Positions 26,602-37,062 of a DNA stretch of 64,000 bases are shown here, one piece after another (within the stretch, counting starts at the first letter, position 1; every line of letters begins with the position of its first letter). Below the pieces are notes generated by a model, which worked only from the letters and a program-made list of their open reading frames with translations, did no database searches and was not told where the DNA came from. The position numbers were made by a program, and so were the translations under genes. This stretch comes from Candidatus Accumulibacter necessarius (GTDB lineage: Bacteria > Pseudomonadota > Gammaproteobacteria > Burkholderiales > Rhodocyclaceae): the NCBI GenBank assembly GCA_017302435.1, contig JAFLDL010000004.1, positions 1 through 64,000 on the forward strand. Reading direction: 5' to 3'.

Positions 26602-28500
26602 ATGACGACAGTTCAAGAGTTTCACAAGAAATCAATCGAAGATCCGGACGCCTTCTGGGGTGAAGAAGCCAAACTGATCGACTGGCACAAACCGTTCACC
26701 CAGGTACTCGATTTCTCTCACCCGCCGTTTGCCAAATGGTTCGTCGGCGGCGAAACCAACATCTGCTACAACGCGGTCGATCGTCACGCCGCCAAACGCC
26801 CGAATGACCGTGCGCTGGTGTTCATCTCGACGGAAACCGACCAGGAAGTGGTTTATTCCTTCGCCGAACTCAAGCAGGAAGTCATGCGCATGGCAGCGAT
26901 CATGCAGAGCCTTGGCGTCGGCAAGGGTGACCGCGTCCTGATCTACATGCCGATGGTCGCCGAGGCGATGTTCGCCATGCTCGCCTGCACCCGAATCGGC
27001 GCCATTCACTCGGTCGTCTTCGGTGGCTTTGCTTCCGGTTCGCTCGCCACGCGCATTGACGACGCGACACCGAAACTCGTCGTCTCCTCGGATGCAGGCA
27101 TGCGCGCCGGCAAGGCGGTGCCCTACAAGGGTCTGCTCGACGAAGCCATTTCCCTGGCCGCACACAAGCCGGGCAAAGTGCTGATGATCGACCGTGGTCT
27201 CGACAAGGGTTTCAACAAGGTCGAGGGTCGTGACGTCGACTACGCGACGCTGCGCACGCAGTTCATGGACGCCGACGTACCGGTCACCTGGCTGGAGTCC
27301 TCCGAGCCGTCCTACATTCTCTACACCTCCGGCACCACCGGCAAACCCAAGGGTGTGCAGCGCGATACCGGCGGCTATGCCGTGGCACTGGCTTCATCGA
27401 TCAAACACATCTACTGCGGCGAGGAAGGCGAGACCTATTTCGCGACTTCCGACATCGGCTGGGTCGTCGGCCACTCGTACATTGTCTACGGTCCGCTGAT
27501 CGCCGGCATGTGCACCATCATGTACGAGGGAACACCGCTACGCCCGGACCCCGGCATCTGGTGGCAGATCGTCGAGAAATACAAGGTCAACGTGATGTTC
27601 TCGGCACCCACCGCCGCGCGTGTGCTCAAGAAGCACGACACCGCGTACATGCACAAGTACGATCTGTCGAGCCTAAAGCATCTGTTCCTGGCCGGCGAAC
27701 CGCTCGATGAACCAACGCACAAGTGGATCATGGGCGAACTCGGCTTGCCGGTGATCGACAACTACTGGCAGACCGAAACCGGCTGGCCAATCCTGTCGGC
27801 GATGCCGGGCGTCGAAAAAACCGAGATCCGCTTCGGCACGCCGAGCTTCCCGGTCTACGGTTACAACCTCAAGATTTTCCGCGAGGACGGCACGATCTGC
27901 GACCCGGACGAGAAGGGCATTGTCGCCATCGTGCCGCCACTACCACCCGGCTGCCTGAGCACGGTCTGGGGTGACGACGCACGCTTTGTGTCGACCTACT
28001 TCTCGCTGTTCCGCGAACCCCAGGTTTACTCGTCTTTCGACTGGGGTATCAAGGACAAGGACGGCTATCACTACATCCTCGGTCGCACCGACGACGTGAT
28101 CAACGTTGCCGGCCACCGCCTGGGGACGCGCGAAATCGAGGAGGCCATCCAGGGCCATCCGGCAATTGCCGAAGTGGCCGTCGTCGGCGTCGCCGATCAG
28201 CTCAAGGGGCAGATGCCAATGGCTTTTGCCGTGGTCAAGAGCGCTGACAGCATCGCGACACCCGAGCTGGCAGCAGCGCTCGAGAAGGCCGTCATGAAGC
28301 AGGTGGACGACAGCCTTGGCGCGATCGCTCGGCCAAGCCGGGTGCACTTCCTGACCGTGCTGCCGAAGACCCGTTCCGGCAAGCTGCTGCGGCGCTCCAT
28401 CCAGGCGCTCGCCGAAGGCCGCGACCCGGGCGATCTGACGACGATCGAAGACCCGACAGCTCTCGAACAACTGCAACGCGCACTGGGTACCAAGACCTGA
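26602..28500 (+). CDS. prpE: propionyl-CoA synthetase PrpE
   Basis: A 632-residue AMP-forming acyl-CoA synthetase. Adenylate motifs are YTSGTTGKPKGVQRDTGGYA (about 236-255), NYWQTETGWPI and GRTDDVINVAGHRLGTREIE, with the C-terminal catalytic/acylation Lys in LPKTRSGKLLRR. The RDTGGYAVAL and PPLPPGCLSTVWGDD blocks favour PrpE over acetyl-CoA synthetase. It activates propionate (or 3-hydroxypropionate/acrylate-related acids) to the CoA ester. Ribosome site GAGAGGGAG precedes the ATG, and a strong terminator follows the stop. In polyphosphate-accumulating relatives propionyl-CoA is a precursor of polyhydroxyvalerate. That context is inference. Confidence 0.94.
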   Translation: MTTVQEFHKKSIEDPDAFWGEEAKLIDWHKPFTQVLDFSHPPFAKWFVGGETNICYNAVDRHAAKRPNDRALVFISTETDQEVVYSFAELKQEVMRMAAIMQSLGVGKGDRVLIYMPMVAEAMFAMLACTRIGAIHSVVFGGFASGSLATRIDDATPKLVVSSDAGMRAGKAVPYKGLLDEAISLAAHKPGKVLMIDRGLDKGFNKVEGRDVDYATLRTQFMDADVPVTWLESSEPSYILYTSGTTGKPKGVQRDTGGYAVALASSIKHIYCGEEGETYFATSDIGWVVGHSYIVYGPLIAGMCTIMYEGTPLRPDPGIWWQIVEKYKVNVMFSAPTAARVLKKHDTAYMHKYDLSSLKHLFLAGEPLDEPTHKWIMGELGLPVIDNYWQTETGWPILSAMPGVEKTEIRFGTPSFPVYGYNLKIFREDGTICDPDEKGIVAIVPPLPPGCLSTVWGDDARFVSTYFSLFREPQVYSSFDWGIKDKDGYHYILGRTDDVINVAGHRLGTREIEEAIQGHPAIAEVAVVGVADQLKGQMPMAFAVVKSADSIATPELAAALEKAVMKQVDDSLGAIARPSRVHFLTVLPKTRSGKLLRRSIQALAEGRDPGDLTTIEDPTALEQLQRALGTKT

Positions 28501-28550
28501 TCAACGCTGGATAGCGATTGGTCGACTCGTCGGCCAGTCGCCAGCATTCG

Positions 28551-28581
28551 CCTGCCGCCTCAAAGGGCGGCAGGTTTTTTT
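28551..28581 (+). terminator. rho-independent terminator after prpE
   Basis: CCTGCCGCC (28551-28559) pairs with GGCGGCAGG (28566-28574 region) around a short A-rich loop, followed at once by T7. It ends the acuI-prpE unit. Confidence 0.92.
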
Positions 28582-28718
28582 GCTCTTGAGACCTTCCCGG
28601 ACTGCGCCATCAGCGAGACCTCAGGGAGACGTCCCAGACCTCCGGCAGGATGTCTGTCTCTGCGCGCGAGGAGCGGCCAGTCGTCCGCAACCTATCGAGC
28701 ATGGGTTACACTTCGCCG

Positions 28719-29456
28719 ATGTGTGGACGTTATGCCCTTGAAGCCCCTCGCTCGCAGTTGTCCCAGCGCTTTGGCCTCGATGAGTGCGTCGACTTCCCCG
28801 CTCGTTACAACATCGCACCAGGCACCGACATTCCGGTTGTTCGCCAGTCGCCAAACGGCCAACGCGTTCTTCACCTCCTGCACTGGGGCCTGCTGCCGCA
28901 CTGGGCGAAAGACCCGGCCATCGCTACCCGGCTGATCAATGCCCGCGGCGAGTCGGTGGCGGAAAAGCCATCGTTCCGCGACGCCTTCCGGCAGCGCCGC
29001 TGCCTGATTCCGGCCAGCGGCTTCTATGAATGGAAAAACGCCACAACAGCGCAGGAGGCGCGGCTCAAGCAGGCTTGCTACATCTCGCTGAAGTCCGGGG
29101 AAGCGATGGCCATCGGCGGGCTCTGGGAGTCGTGGACCTCACCGGCTGGCAAGCTCATTCGCAGTTGCTGCCTCATCACCACCGCTGCCAACGAACTGTT
29201 GCGTCCCATCCATGATCGCATGCCCCTGATCATCGCAGCCAGGGCCTGGCAGGACTGGCTTGCCGCTCCCGCCGATCAGATTGCCGGTCTGATCCAGCCC
29301 TGCCCCGGTGACGAGCTGCAGGTCTGGACCGTCAGCCAGCGCGTCGGCAAGGCAACCGAGGAGGGTCCGGATCTGATCGTGGCGCTACCTGGCGAAGCGC
29401 CACCACTGGCTGTCCCCACCGCCCGGCCGCCGCAGACGACACGGGCAGCGCAGTAG
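28719..29456 (+). CDS. SRAP domain protein (YedK/HMCES family)
   Basis: 245 residues when started at the ATG at 28719. This start is required because the family's catalytic Cys must be residue 2 (MCGRYAL). The protein shields abasic sites in single-stranded DNA by forming a thiazolidine crosslink through that Cys. Other family residues are present: NIAPGTDIPVV, HWGLLPHWAKD, INARGESVAEKPSFRDAF, CLIPASGFYEW (catalytic Glu) and the His in PIHDRMPLI. Full length. A single gene after the prpE terminator. Confidence 0.93.
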   Translation: MCGRYALEAPRSQLSQRFGLDECVDFPARYNIAPGTDIPVVRQSPNGQRVLHLLHWGLLPHWAKDPAIATRLINARGESVAEKPSFRDAFRQRRCLIPASGFYEWKNATTAQEARLKQACYISLKSGEAMAIGGLWESWTSPAGKLIRSCCLITTAANELLRPIHDRMPLIIAARAWQDWLAAPADQIAGLIQPCPGDELQVWTVSQRVGKATEEGPDLIVALPGEAPPLAVPTARPPQTTRAAQ

Positions 29457-29522
29457 CGGCGTCCGCCAGTGCCTGTCCTTTTTGTAGCATAATCGTCCGC
29501 AGATTCTGGAATCGAGGCATTC

Positions 29523-31442
29523 TTGATCAACTTTGTCGACCCCGACCGCTACCACTCGATGAAGGCAACCGGCAAGCTGCCGTCGCCGAAAGGCGTTGCC
29601 TTTTCGATCATCAAGCTCTTGCAGCGGGATGATTTCCGGGTCTCTGATCTGGTGCAACTGGTTCAGTCCGACCCGGCCATCGCCGGGCGCCTGCTCAAGT
29701 TCGCCAATGCCGCTGCCTTTGGCCGCACGCGGCCGATCGTCTCACTACAGCGCGCCATCGTTGCCCTTGGCGCCTTCCGGGTGCGTGATCTGGTGATTGG
29801 CCTCTCGGTGATGCACAGCCACACCGGCGGTCAATGCGCAACGTTTGATTACGGTGCATTTTGGGGACACTCGCTAGCCACTGGCATTGCCTGCCAGGAG
29901 CTCGCCCACTTCGCGCAGATTTCGAGCGAGGAACTGTTCACCGTTGGTCTGCTGGCGCGGGTTGGTGAACTGGCCATGGCCTCGCTCTACCCGGACGAAT
30001 ACGCCGACGTACTGCTCAGGGCGAAGGAAACGCCGCACGACCTGGCGGCTCTCGAGCGCGAATGCTTTGCCATGGACCACCATCAACTCGGCGCCACGAT
30101 GCTCGCCGAGTGGGGCTTGCCAGACATGCTGATTCAGGCCGCTTACCATCATGAACAGCCGGATGTCGCCGGCTTTCGGGACGGCTCGCGAGTACAGACC
30201 CTGACCCACTCGCTGAATTTCGCCCGCTCGCTGGCCGAGGTCTGCATGGCGGATGAAGAAGCACGCTGGAGCCTCCTTCCCGGTCTCCTGACGCGAGCGG
30301 CCCGACTCGGCATCAGCGGTGATGCACTCAACGACATGGTCGATCGAATGGTCCGGCGCTGGCGAGAATGGGGCGCCATGCTGCAGGTTCGCACACAGGA
30401 GATGCCCCCTTTTGCCGAGATTTTGGCCGCCAGTCCGCCCACCCGGCGCGTCAGCAGCGCCGGCCCCGAACAGCACGGCCAGGCCACGTCGCCGCGCCTG
30501 CATGTCCAACTGATTGGCATCCCGGCGCCGGAATTGTCGACGCTGGTGCAGCAGATCGAAAGTCTCGGTCATCTACCGGTCCTGGTGGATAGCAGCGCTG
30601 ACAGCCTCAAGCAAGCGATGCGCCAGCCGGCCCAGATCGTGATTGCCGACATGGGCATGCCAGGGCTGACGCCGGCAGTTTTCTGCCGTGCGCTTCGCCA
30701 GACACCCGCGGGCAAGGAGAGCTACGCGCTTCTGCTGGCTTCTCCCGGCAGCGAGGCCCCTATTCTCGAAGCGATCGATGCCGGCGCCGACGACGTCCTG
30801 GTCAAGCCGCTGGACATCCAGACCCTGCGCGTCCGCCTCAATACCGCGACCCGCATGCTCCTCCTGCGGGAAGAGATCCAGCGCGAACGCCGCGGCATCA
30901 TGCGTTCAACGGACGAGTTTGCCGTCGCCCACAAGCGCCTGCTCAGGGAAGCCCTGACCGACGCCCTGACACAGCTTCCCAACCGCCGCCACGGCCTCGA
31001 TTTTCTTGCCTCGGAGTGGACCTTTGCCCAGTCCAACGGTCTGCCGATGGCCTGCCTGCTGATGGATATCGACCACTTCAAACGGATCAACGACAGCTAC
31101 GGCCATGCTGCCGGCGATGCCGTCCTGCGCCAGCTTGCCGACCTCCTCAAGCGCGCGTCGCGCGTCGAGGACCTGGTCTTTCGCTATGGCGGCGAAGAAT
31201 TTGCCGCCGTTCTGCCCAATGCCAGCGCGCGGGCCGCCGTCCAGATCGCCGACCGCATCCGCGCGCTGGTCGAACGTTACACCTTCCTCTGGGACCAGCA
31301 GTCAATCCCGGTCACCCTCAGCATCGGCGTGGCCAACCTGAGCAGCGCGGAGAAGGACAGCCAGGCGCTGATGGAAGCGGCGGATGCGGCGCTCTACCAG
31401 GCAAAAAGAAGTGGTCGCAACCGCGTCGTGGTCGCCGCCTGA
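29523..31442 (+). CDS. HDOD-receiver-GGDEF protein (probable diguanylate cyclase)
   Basis: 639 residues. HDOD domain at about 15-220 (LPSPKGVAFSIIKLLQ, VQSDPAIAGRLLKFANAAAFG). Receiver at about 320-440 with the phospho-Asp in IVIADMGMPGLTP and the conserved Lys in DVLVKPLDI. GGDEF at about 470-639 with FRYGGEEFAAVLP, an active-type GGEEF loop, preceded by LTDALTQLPNRRHGLDFL. It should make c-di-GMP under receiver control, with HDOD as an additional sensor or scaffold. A TTG start at 29523 fits the HDOD N-terminus best, with the first ATG at about 29560 as an alternative. No kinase is adjacent. Confidence 0.88.
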   Translation: MINFVDPDRYHSMKATGKLPSPKGVAFSIIKLLQRDDFRVSDLVQLVQSDPAIAGRLLKFANAAAFGRTRPIVSLQRAIVALGAFRVRDLVIGLSVMHSHTGGQCATFDYGAFWGHSLATGIACQELAHFAQISSEELFTVGLLARVGELAMASLYPDEYADVLLRAKETPHDLAALERECFAMDHHQLGATMLAEWGLPDMLIQAAYHHEQPDVAGFRDGSRVQTLTHSLNFARSLAEVCMADEEARWSLLPGLLTRAARLGISGDALNDMVDRMVRRWREWGAMLQVRTQEMPPFAEILAASPPTRRVSSAGPEQHGQATSPRLHVQLIGIPAPELSTLVQQIESLGHLPVLVDSSADSLKQAMRQPAQIVIADMGMPGLTPAVFCRALRQTPAGKESYALLLASPGSEAPILEAIDAGADDVLVKPLDIQTLRVRLNTATRMLLLREEIQRERRGIMRSTDEFAVAHKRLLREALTDALTQLPNRRHGLDFLASEWTFAQSNGLPMACLLMDIDHFKRINDSYGHAAGDAVLRQLADLLKRASRVEDLVFRYGGEEFAAVLPNASARAAVQIADRIRALVERYTFLWDQQSIPVTLSIGVANLSSAEKDSQALMEAADAALYQAKRSGRNRVVVAA

Positions 31443-31513
31443 CACGAGCAGCCGGCCTGCCGCTGCAAGCGGCCGCTGCCACCCGCCCGCGGTCCACGCC
31501 AAGGCGCACTCTG

Positions 31514-32377
31514 TCAGCGAACGAGCGCGGCCGCGTGATGGCGCAGGTGATCGTCGATGAAACTGGCGATGAAGTAGTAGCTGTGATCGTAACCCGGATG
31601 CAGGCGTAGTCGCAGAGGATGGCCAACCGCGGCGCAGGCCTGTCGCAGCAATTCGGGCTGCAACTGCTCGGCAAGAAAGCCATCGGCTTCACCCTGGTCA
31701 ACCAGCAAGGGCAGGCGTTCTTCCGCCTCGGCAATCAGTTCGCAAGCGTCCCATGCTTGCCATGCCGCACGGTCTTCCCCCAGATAGTGCGAGAAGGCTT
31801 TCTGCCCCCAGGGGCTGCCGAGCGGGTGGCTGATCGGTGCCAGCGCCGACAGCGAACGATAACGACCAGGATTGCGCAGCGCACAGACCAAAGCGCCGTG
31901 GCCGCCCATCGAGTGGCCACAGATACCGCGGCGTGTGTCTACCGGCAGACCCGCCTCGAGCAGTTCCGGCAGCTCGTGGACCACGTAGTCGTGCATCCGG
32001 TAATGCTCAACCCAGGGTGGCTGCGTCGCGTTCACGTAAAAACCGGCACCATGACCGAAATCCCAGGCGCCTGCCGGGTCACCCGGTACGCCGGCGCCGC
32101 GCGGACTGGTATCCGGCGCGACGAGGGCAATCCCGAGTTCGGCGGCGACGCGCATCGCACCGGCCTTCTGCATGAAGTTCTCGTCGCTGCAGGTCAATCC
32201 CGAAAGCCAGTACAGCGCGGGCACGGTACCGCCTTCCACCTGCGGCGGCAGATACACGGCAAACACCATCGTGCAGCGCAGAGTTGACGAGTAATGGCGA
32301 TAGCGCCGGTGCCAACCGCCAAAGCAGCGATTGACGGCAATCTCTTCCAGCACTTGCGAACCTCCGGCAAAAGACAT
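31514..32377 (-). CDS. fghA: S-formylglutathione hydrolase
   Basis: A 287-residue esterase D-family serine hydrolase. The nucleophile elbow is GHSMGGHGAL, with the upstream SGLTCSDENFMQKAG and the late catalytic HPGYDHSYYFIASF (His) all as in FghA. It converts S-formylglutathione to formate and glutathione, the second step after the adjacent AdhC. The ATG directly abuts the adhC stop, so both are one operon. Confidence 0.95.
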   Translation of the reverse strand: MSFAGGSQVLEEIAVNRCFGGWHRRYRHYSSTLRCTMVFAVYLPPQVEGGTVPALYWLSGLTCSDENFMQKAGAMRVAAELGIALVAPDTSPRGAGVPGDPAGAWDFGHGAGFYVNATQPPWVEHYRMHDYVVHELPELLEAGLPVDTRRGICGHSMGGHGALVCALRNPGRYRSLSALAPISHPLGSPWGQKAFSHYLGEDRAAWQAWDACELIAEAEERLPLLVDQGEADGFLAEQLQPELLRQACAAVGHPLRLRLHPGYDHSYYFIASFIDDHLRHHAAALVR

Positions 32378-33502
<1,125 letters not shown>

Positions 33503-33576
33503 TCAAGTTTTCGGCAAATGGCGCGCCCAGCCAGCGCCTGCAGCAGACCGTGCCGAGGCCGAAGCGGGGTCCGGCC

Positions 33577-34026
33577 TCAGTGCATGTCTCCGGGCTTCAG
33601 ACGTGCCAGCCGGAACACTTCGATGCCCTCTTCCAGCAGCGCCTCATACTCCTCGGCGCTGGCCTCGCCACGGATCGAGCGCTCTGGCGCTTCGACGTAG
33701 TGAATTCTTCGCGCCTCTTCGGCAAAGTCCGCGCCCACATCCTCGCAATTCGCCAGCAGCACTTCCGTCAATTGCCGGAAAGCCGCAAGCGCGCCGGCGC
33801 GCATGTCGATGACCGGTGTTGCCGCTGCGGGTTTGGCTGCGACAGCCGCCGGTACCGGCGCTGAACTGGCAAGGTGCACCGCGGACGGTATCCGCCGAAT
33901 CGCCAGCGACCCGCAATGCGGACAGGCGATCAGGCCGCTGGCGAGCTGGCTGTCGAAATCCTCCCGCGACTGGAACCAGCCCTCGAAGCGATGGTCGTGT
34001 TGGCAGGCAAGGTCGAAAATGATCAT
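33577..34026 (-). CDS. DUF1178 family protein
   Basis: A 149-residue cytosolic protein beginning MIIFDLACQHDHRFEGWF, the DUF1178 start. CPHCGSLAIRRIPS (about 34-47) is a probable zinc-binding pair, and ARRIHYVEAPERSIRGEASAEE near the C-terminus is the second conserved block. I start at the ATG at 34026, since the open frame extends eight codons further without family similarity. Function unknown. It sits just downstream of the tRNA pair. Confidence 0.88.
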   Translation of the reverse strand: MIIFDLACQHDHRFEGWFQSREDFDSQLASGLIACPHCGSLAIRRIPSAVHLASSAPVPAAVAAKPAAATPVIDMRAGALAAFRQLTEVLLANCEDVGADFAEEARRIHYVEAPERSIRGEASAEEYEALLEEGIEVFRLARLKPGDMH

Positions 34027-34060
34027 CGGAAACCCGGGCAGGAAACTCACAGTGGCATGG

Positions 34061-34147
34061 TGGTACCCGGAGCCGGGGTCGAACCGGCACAGCCGCGAGG
34101 CCGAGGGATTTTAAGTCCCTTGTGTCTACCTATTCCACCATCCGGGC
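34061..34147 (-). tRNA. tRNA-Leu (anticodon UAA)
   Basis: 87 nt on the minus strand with an encoded CCA end. The acceptor starts GCCCGGA and ends TCCGGGTACCA. The anticodon loop CTTAAAA (anticodon TAA) sits in the GGGA/TCCC stem, there is a long variable arm as expected for class II tRNA-Leu, and the T loop is GGTTCGACC. It closely resembles the E. coli tRNA-Leu(UAA). Confidence 0.97.
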
Positions 34148-34157
34148 AGGGCGCCCC

Positions 34158-34163
34158 ATTATA
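34158..34163 (-). promoter_or_regulatory. -10 element for tRNA-Leu
   Basis: A perfect TATAAT on the minus strand lies 10 nt before the tRNA-Leu 5' end and is followed by a GC-rich discriminator-like stretch, as at stable-RNA promoters. The -35 is not evident. Confidence 0.5.
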
Positions 34164-34180
34164 CCTGCCCGGAAATGAAA

Positions 34181-34212
34181 GAAAGGGAAAGTGCTTGCGC
34201 ACTTTCCCTTTC
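34181..34212 (-). terminator. hairpin between the two tRNA genes, terminator of tRNA-Gly
   Basis: GAAAGGGAAAGTGC (34181-34194) pairs perfectly with GCACTTTCCCTTTC (34199-34212) around TTGC. On the minus strand it follows the tRNA-Gly CCA by 6 nt and is succeeded by a T-rich tail (TTTCATTT). Confidence 0.75.
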
Positions 34213-34218
34213 GGAATC

Positions 34219-34294
34219 TGGAGCGGGAAAAGAGTCTCGAACTCTCGACCTATACCTTGGCAAGGTATCGCTCTACCAACTGAGCTATTCCCGC
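34219..34294 (-). tRNA. tRNA-Gly (anticodon GCC)
   Basis: 76 nt on the minus strand with encoded CCA. The acceptor is GCGGGAA with matching TTCCCGC, the D arm is AGCTCAGTTGGTAGAGC, the anticodon loop is TTGCCAA (anticodon GCC), and the T arm is GTTCGAGAC. Confidence 0.97.
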
Positions 34295-34396
34295 ATGAAA
34301 ATCTGCCGGCCTGCACCGTCCCGATCGATCCATCCGAAACGACCCGCAGGCAGCAGCGGCACGGATTATGCGCAGGCTAGCAAGGCCTGTCAATAC

Positions 34397-34972
34397 TTAC
34401 TGACCAAGCGGCCGCACGACGCGCAGCGTGCCCGGATCTTCCGGATCGACGAGTACCACGAAACCGAGACGCCGCACGAACTTCAGCATCCTCTGGTTGG
34501 TGGTCAGTACCGTGCCCTCCATGGTCCTGAAGCCGCGCTCCCTGGCCGCGTCGATCAGCGCCGCCATCAGGATGCTCGCCACTCCCGAGCCATGCCAGGC
34601 ATCATCGACAACGATCGCGAATTCGCAACTACCAGCGCCGGGCAGCGCAACATACCGCGCGACGCCGATTTCGACCTCCAAGGCGTCCTGCGTGGCAATG
34701 GCCACCAGTGCCAGATGACGATCGTAGTCGATCTCGGTAAAGTACCTGAGCCTGCTCGCCGATAGCTCGTGCAACTGGGCCATGAAGCGGGAATAACGGG
34801 ATTCCTCGGAGAGGTGGCGAACAAACGCCTGCTCCCTCTCGATATCGTCCGGGCGAATGGGGCGTATGGTAACCGTCTTTCCGTCGGACAACTCGCGGAC
34901 ACGGACGAGATGCTGCGGATAATTTGCCAATGGGTCAATGCTCTTCCTGCTCCGGGAGGCCGATAGTGCCAT
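34397..34972 (-). CDS. GNAT-family N-acetyltransferase
   Basis: About 191 residues from the ATG at 34972, with an in-frame start at 35059 that would add 29 poorly structured residues. It contains TIRPIRPDDIEREQAFVRHL at the front. The acetyl-CoA-binding core is CEFAIVVDDAWHGSGVASIL (RxxGxG/A-type loop, HGSGVAS), followed by IDAARERGFRTMEGTVLTTN and RRLGFV. The same fold is found fused to large acyl-CoA synthetases, and here it is free-standing. Substrate (protein lysine or small molecule) unknown. Confidence 0.82.
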   Translation of the reverse strand: MALSASRSRKSIDPLANYPQHLVRVRELSDGKTVTIRPIRPDDIEREQAFVRHLSEESRYSRFMAQLHELSASRLRYFTEIDYDRHLALVAIATQDALEVEIGVARYVALPGAGSCEFAIVVDDAWHGSGVASILMAALIDAARERGFRTMEGTVLTTNQRMLKFVRRLGFVVLVDPEDPGTLRVVRPLGQ

Positions 34973-35107
34973 GCCTCCAGCAGGAAATCCACATCCCGGA
35001 CGATCCTCTGGCTGGCCGCAATCGGCGCCATTCGCGCGCACCCGGCGTCCCAGATCCATTACCAGCCGATGCCCGGGTGACCAGCGCTGCCACGGTCCGA
35101 ACGCTGC

Positions 35108-36619
35108 TTATCGTTGAACGCGGGTCCGGTCGGCAGCCACAAGCGTATCGATGTCCTCGTCGATCAATGGCCAGAACGGATTGCTGCGCGGGCGGGTGAG
35201 CGAAGCGAGGGAGATGGTGACGGCGCCGTTCTCGCCACGCAGCAGCCACGAACCGATGCTCGGGATCCCGTCGCGACCGCTGCCCGGCATCAGTCCGTAG
35301 GCCGCATCATCCGGCGGAAAGGGCAAGGCCACGTGTCCGAGCGAAACCAGGTTCTGCGGCCAGACCAGGGTCGTCGCGCGAACGGTCTGCGTACCATCCG
35401 GCAGGAAATGATGGACACTGACCTGGCTGGTTTGCGCATGGGTATTGGTGACAACATCCAGCGCATACCCCCGGACACCTTGCTCCAGGCGTTCAATCAA
35501 CTGCCTGGCACCTGGCCGCTGCACGCTGTTCAGTGCCTGCTGCCGGTTGACATCGAACAGGACGAGTCGGTGCCCGGCTCCCTTCAATCGAGCATACAGC
35601 GTATCGACGACGCCTCTTGCGCCAACCGTCGAATCGACCACCGACTGCCAGGTGACCACCGGCGGCATCTGCGCAATGCGCCCCGATTCGGTCGCCCGCA
35701 CCAAGGCATGCTGCAATTCGCGCGTTGCCCGATTGACCTGGCGTGTCGCGTTCACCGGAAACGAGTTGAACTTGTACGGATCGTACTCAACAGCAACCTC
35801 CTGCCAGCGGACCTTTTCCAGCAGCGGAATGGGAACGATGCTAAACAGGTCGATCACGTTTGCCAGGGTCGCGACCTTGGTCAGCTCGATCGCCGGCGAG
35901 ACAAGCAGAACCCGGTCCGGCTTTCTCAGAACGCCGTCTTCCAGAGAATCAAGGGTATATTGCAGGGCCAGCGTGCCACCTGTCGAATAGCCGCCGACAT
36001 AGAACAACTGCCCAGCCGAGGCGCGCGCTGCTACGTCCCGGGCAGCAATGCGCACCGCTGCCGTCCAGTCAGCAGCCGTCATTTCAGTCATCATCGATGG
36101 CAGGGTGCCGTGCCCTGGCACGCGCAATACCGTCACCTCGAAACCCCGTGCGTACAAGGATTCGGCCAGCGCCTTCATCGAATAGGGCGAATCGCTCAGG
36201 CCATGAATCAACAACGCACTGCCGACTGGCTGCGCCGGCGTCAGGCGGAACGAGCGGTTGTATGGTGCCCCCTCGACCAGAAGGCTCAGCCGGCCAGTGG
36301 CGTTGAACCGGCTATATACCAGTGCCTCGTCGCTGGCATCCCAGGTCGCGACCTTCTCCCGCAGTTCATCGAACAATTTCGCTTCGCGCAGCAGGTAGCC
36401 TGCGAAGTCGATCTCGCCGTGTCGACTCGCGCTGAACTCTTCGCGGAGACGCTCGGTGTGCCAGGGTTGCAGCGAGGGCAGCGCACCAACCGCGTAGAGC
36501 GTGAACCCGAAGGCGATTGCCAGGCAGATGAGACCCAGGAGCAATGTCAGGCGAAGCCCGAGTCGCCAGAACCGCCTTGCAGCCGCTGCGACCCACCCAC
36601 GCAAGGTCTTCATCGGCAT
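35108..36619 (-). CDS. membrane-anchored alpha/beta hydrolase
   Basis: About 503 residues from the ATG at 36619 (a second ATG lies two codons later). One N-terminal membrane segment at about 20-45 (LGLRLTLLLGLICLAIAFGFTLYAVG) anchors it, with the catalytic domain probably periplasmic. The oxyanion/lid start is ALLIHGLSDSPYSMKALAESL (about 137-157). The nucleophile Ser is in VGGYSTGGTLAL (GxSxG). The C-terminal His is probably in LGHVALPFPPDD. It resembles serine aminopeptidase/monoglyceride-lipase-type hydrolases. Substrate unknown. An unusually long C-terminal part contains NRQQALNSVQRPGARQ and the His block. Confidence 0.8.
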   Translation of the reverse strand: MPMKTLRGWVAAAARRFWRLGLRLTLLLGLICLAIAFGFTLYAVGALPSLQPWHTERLREEFSASRHGEIDFAGYLLREAKLFDELREKVATWDASDEALVYSRFNATGRLSLLVEGAPYNRSFRLTPAQPVGSALLIHGLSDSPYSMKALAESLYARGFEVTVLRVPGHGTLPSMMTEMTAADWTAAVRIAARDVAARASAGQLFYVGGYSTGGTLALQYTLDSLEDGVLRKPDRVLLVSPAIELTKVATLANVIDLFSIVPIPLLEKVRWQEVAVEYDPYKFNSFPVNATRQVNRATRELQHALVRATESGRIAQMPPVVTWQSVVDSTVGARGVVDTLYARLKGAGHRLVLFDVNRQQALNSVQRPGARQLIERLEQGVRGYALDVVTNTHAQTSQVSVHHFLPDGTQTVRATTLVWPQNLVSLGHVALPFPPDDAAYGLMPGSGRDGIPSIGSWLLRGENGAVTISLASLTRPRSNPFWPLIDEDIDTLVAADRTRVQR

Positions 36620-37062
36620 ACCACCGCGCTGCCTGACAGGTGATCGCCAGTGGGCTCCGGCGAGCTGCTCACGAAAAAATGCCGGCACAACGAGGCGAGT
36701 CTGGTGAATCGGGCGAGTCGGGCGTTGATCTTGTTCATTACGCGCAAGCATCCTGATCTAGTGGTGCCTGATCATACCCACGGTGCCAGCTTTGTGGAAC
36801 CTCGGCGCCAATCAGCGGTAGGAGATCAATTGGGCCGGGGCCGTAGCGACAGAGAGCACCCGCCCTCACCGGCTCAAGAGGCTCGCTCCGGTTAGCGATC
36901 AAGCTCATCCGCACGAAACGCATGGGAGCATGGCCAAGTCGAAGTGGGAGGGTTGGTCCTGATGTCGAGGATCAAGTCCAGCGGTTTTCGCCGCAGTCGT
37001 TTATCGGCTTCCGCGTAGAGAGACGGCAACGGGACTTTCTCGTCGGCCGGCAGGGTCCTCGG
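36620..37062. other. intergenic region, no gene accepted
   Basis: About 440 bp. A 21-codon minus-strand frame overlaps the DUF433 stop as ATGA (37066-37064) but ends quickly. One base-shifted frame reads PADEKVPLPSLYAEADKR for about 50 codons without a recognisable domain, and might be a decayed partner of the DUF433 gene. Confidence 0.35.

Noticed and set aside
34181..34212. The perfect 14-bp palindrome between tRNAs as a CRISPR or REP unit
   Set aside because: Single copy, placed right after a tRNA end and with a T-rich tail. An ordinary terminator explains it.
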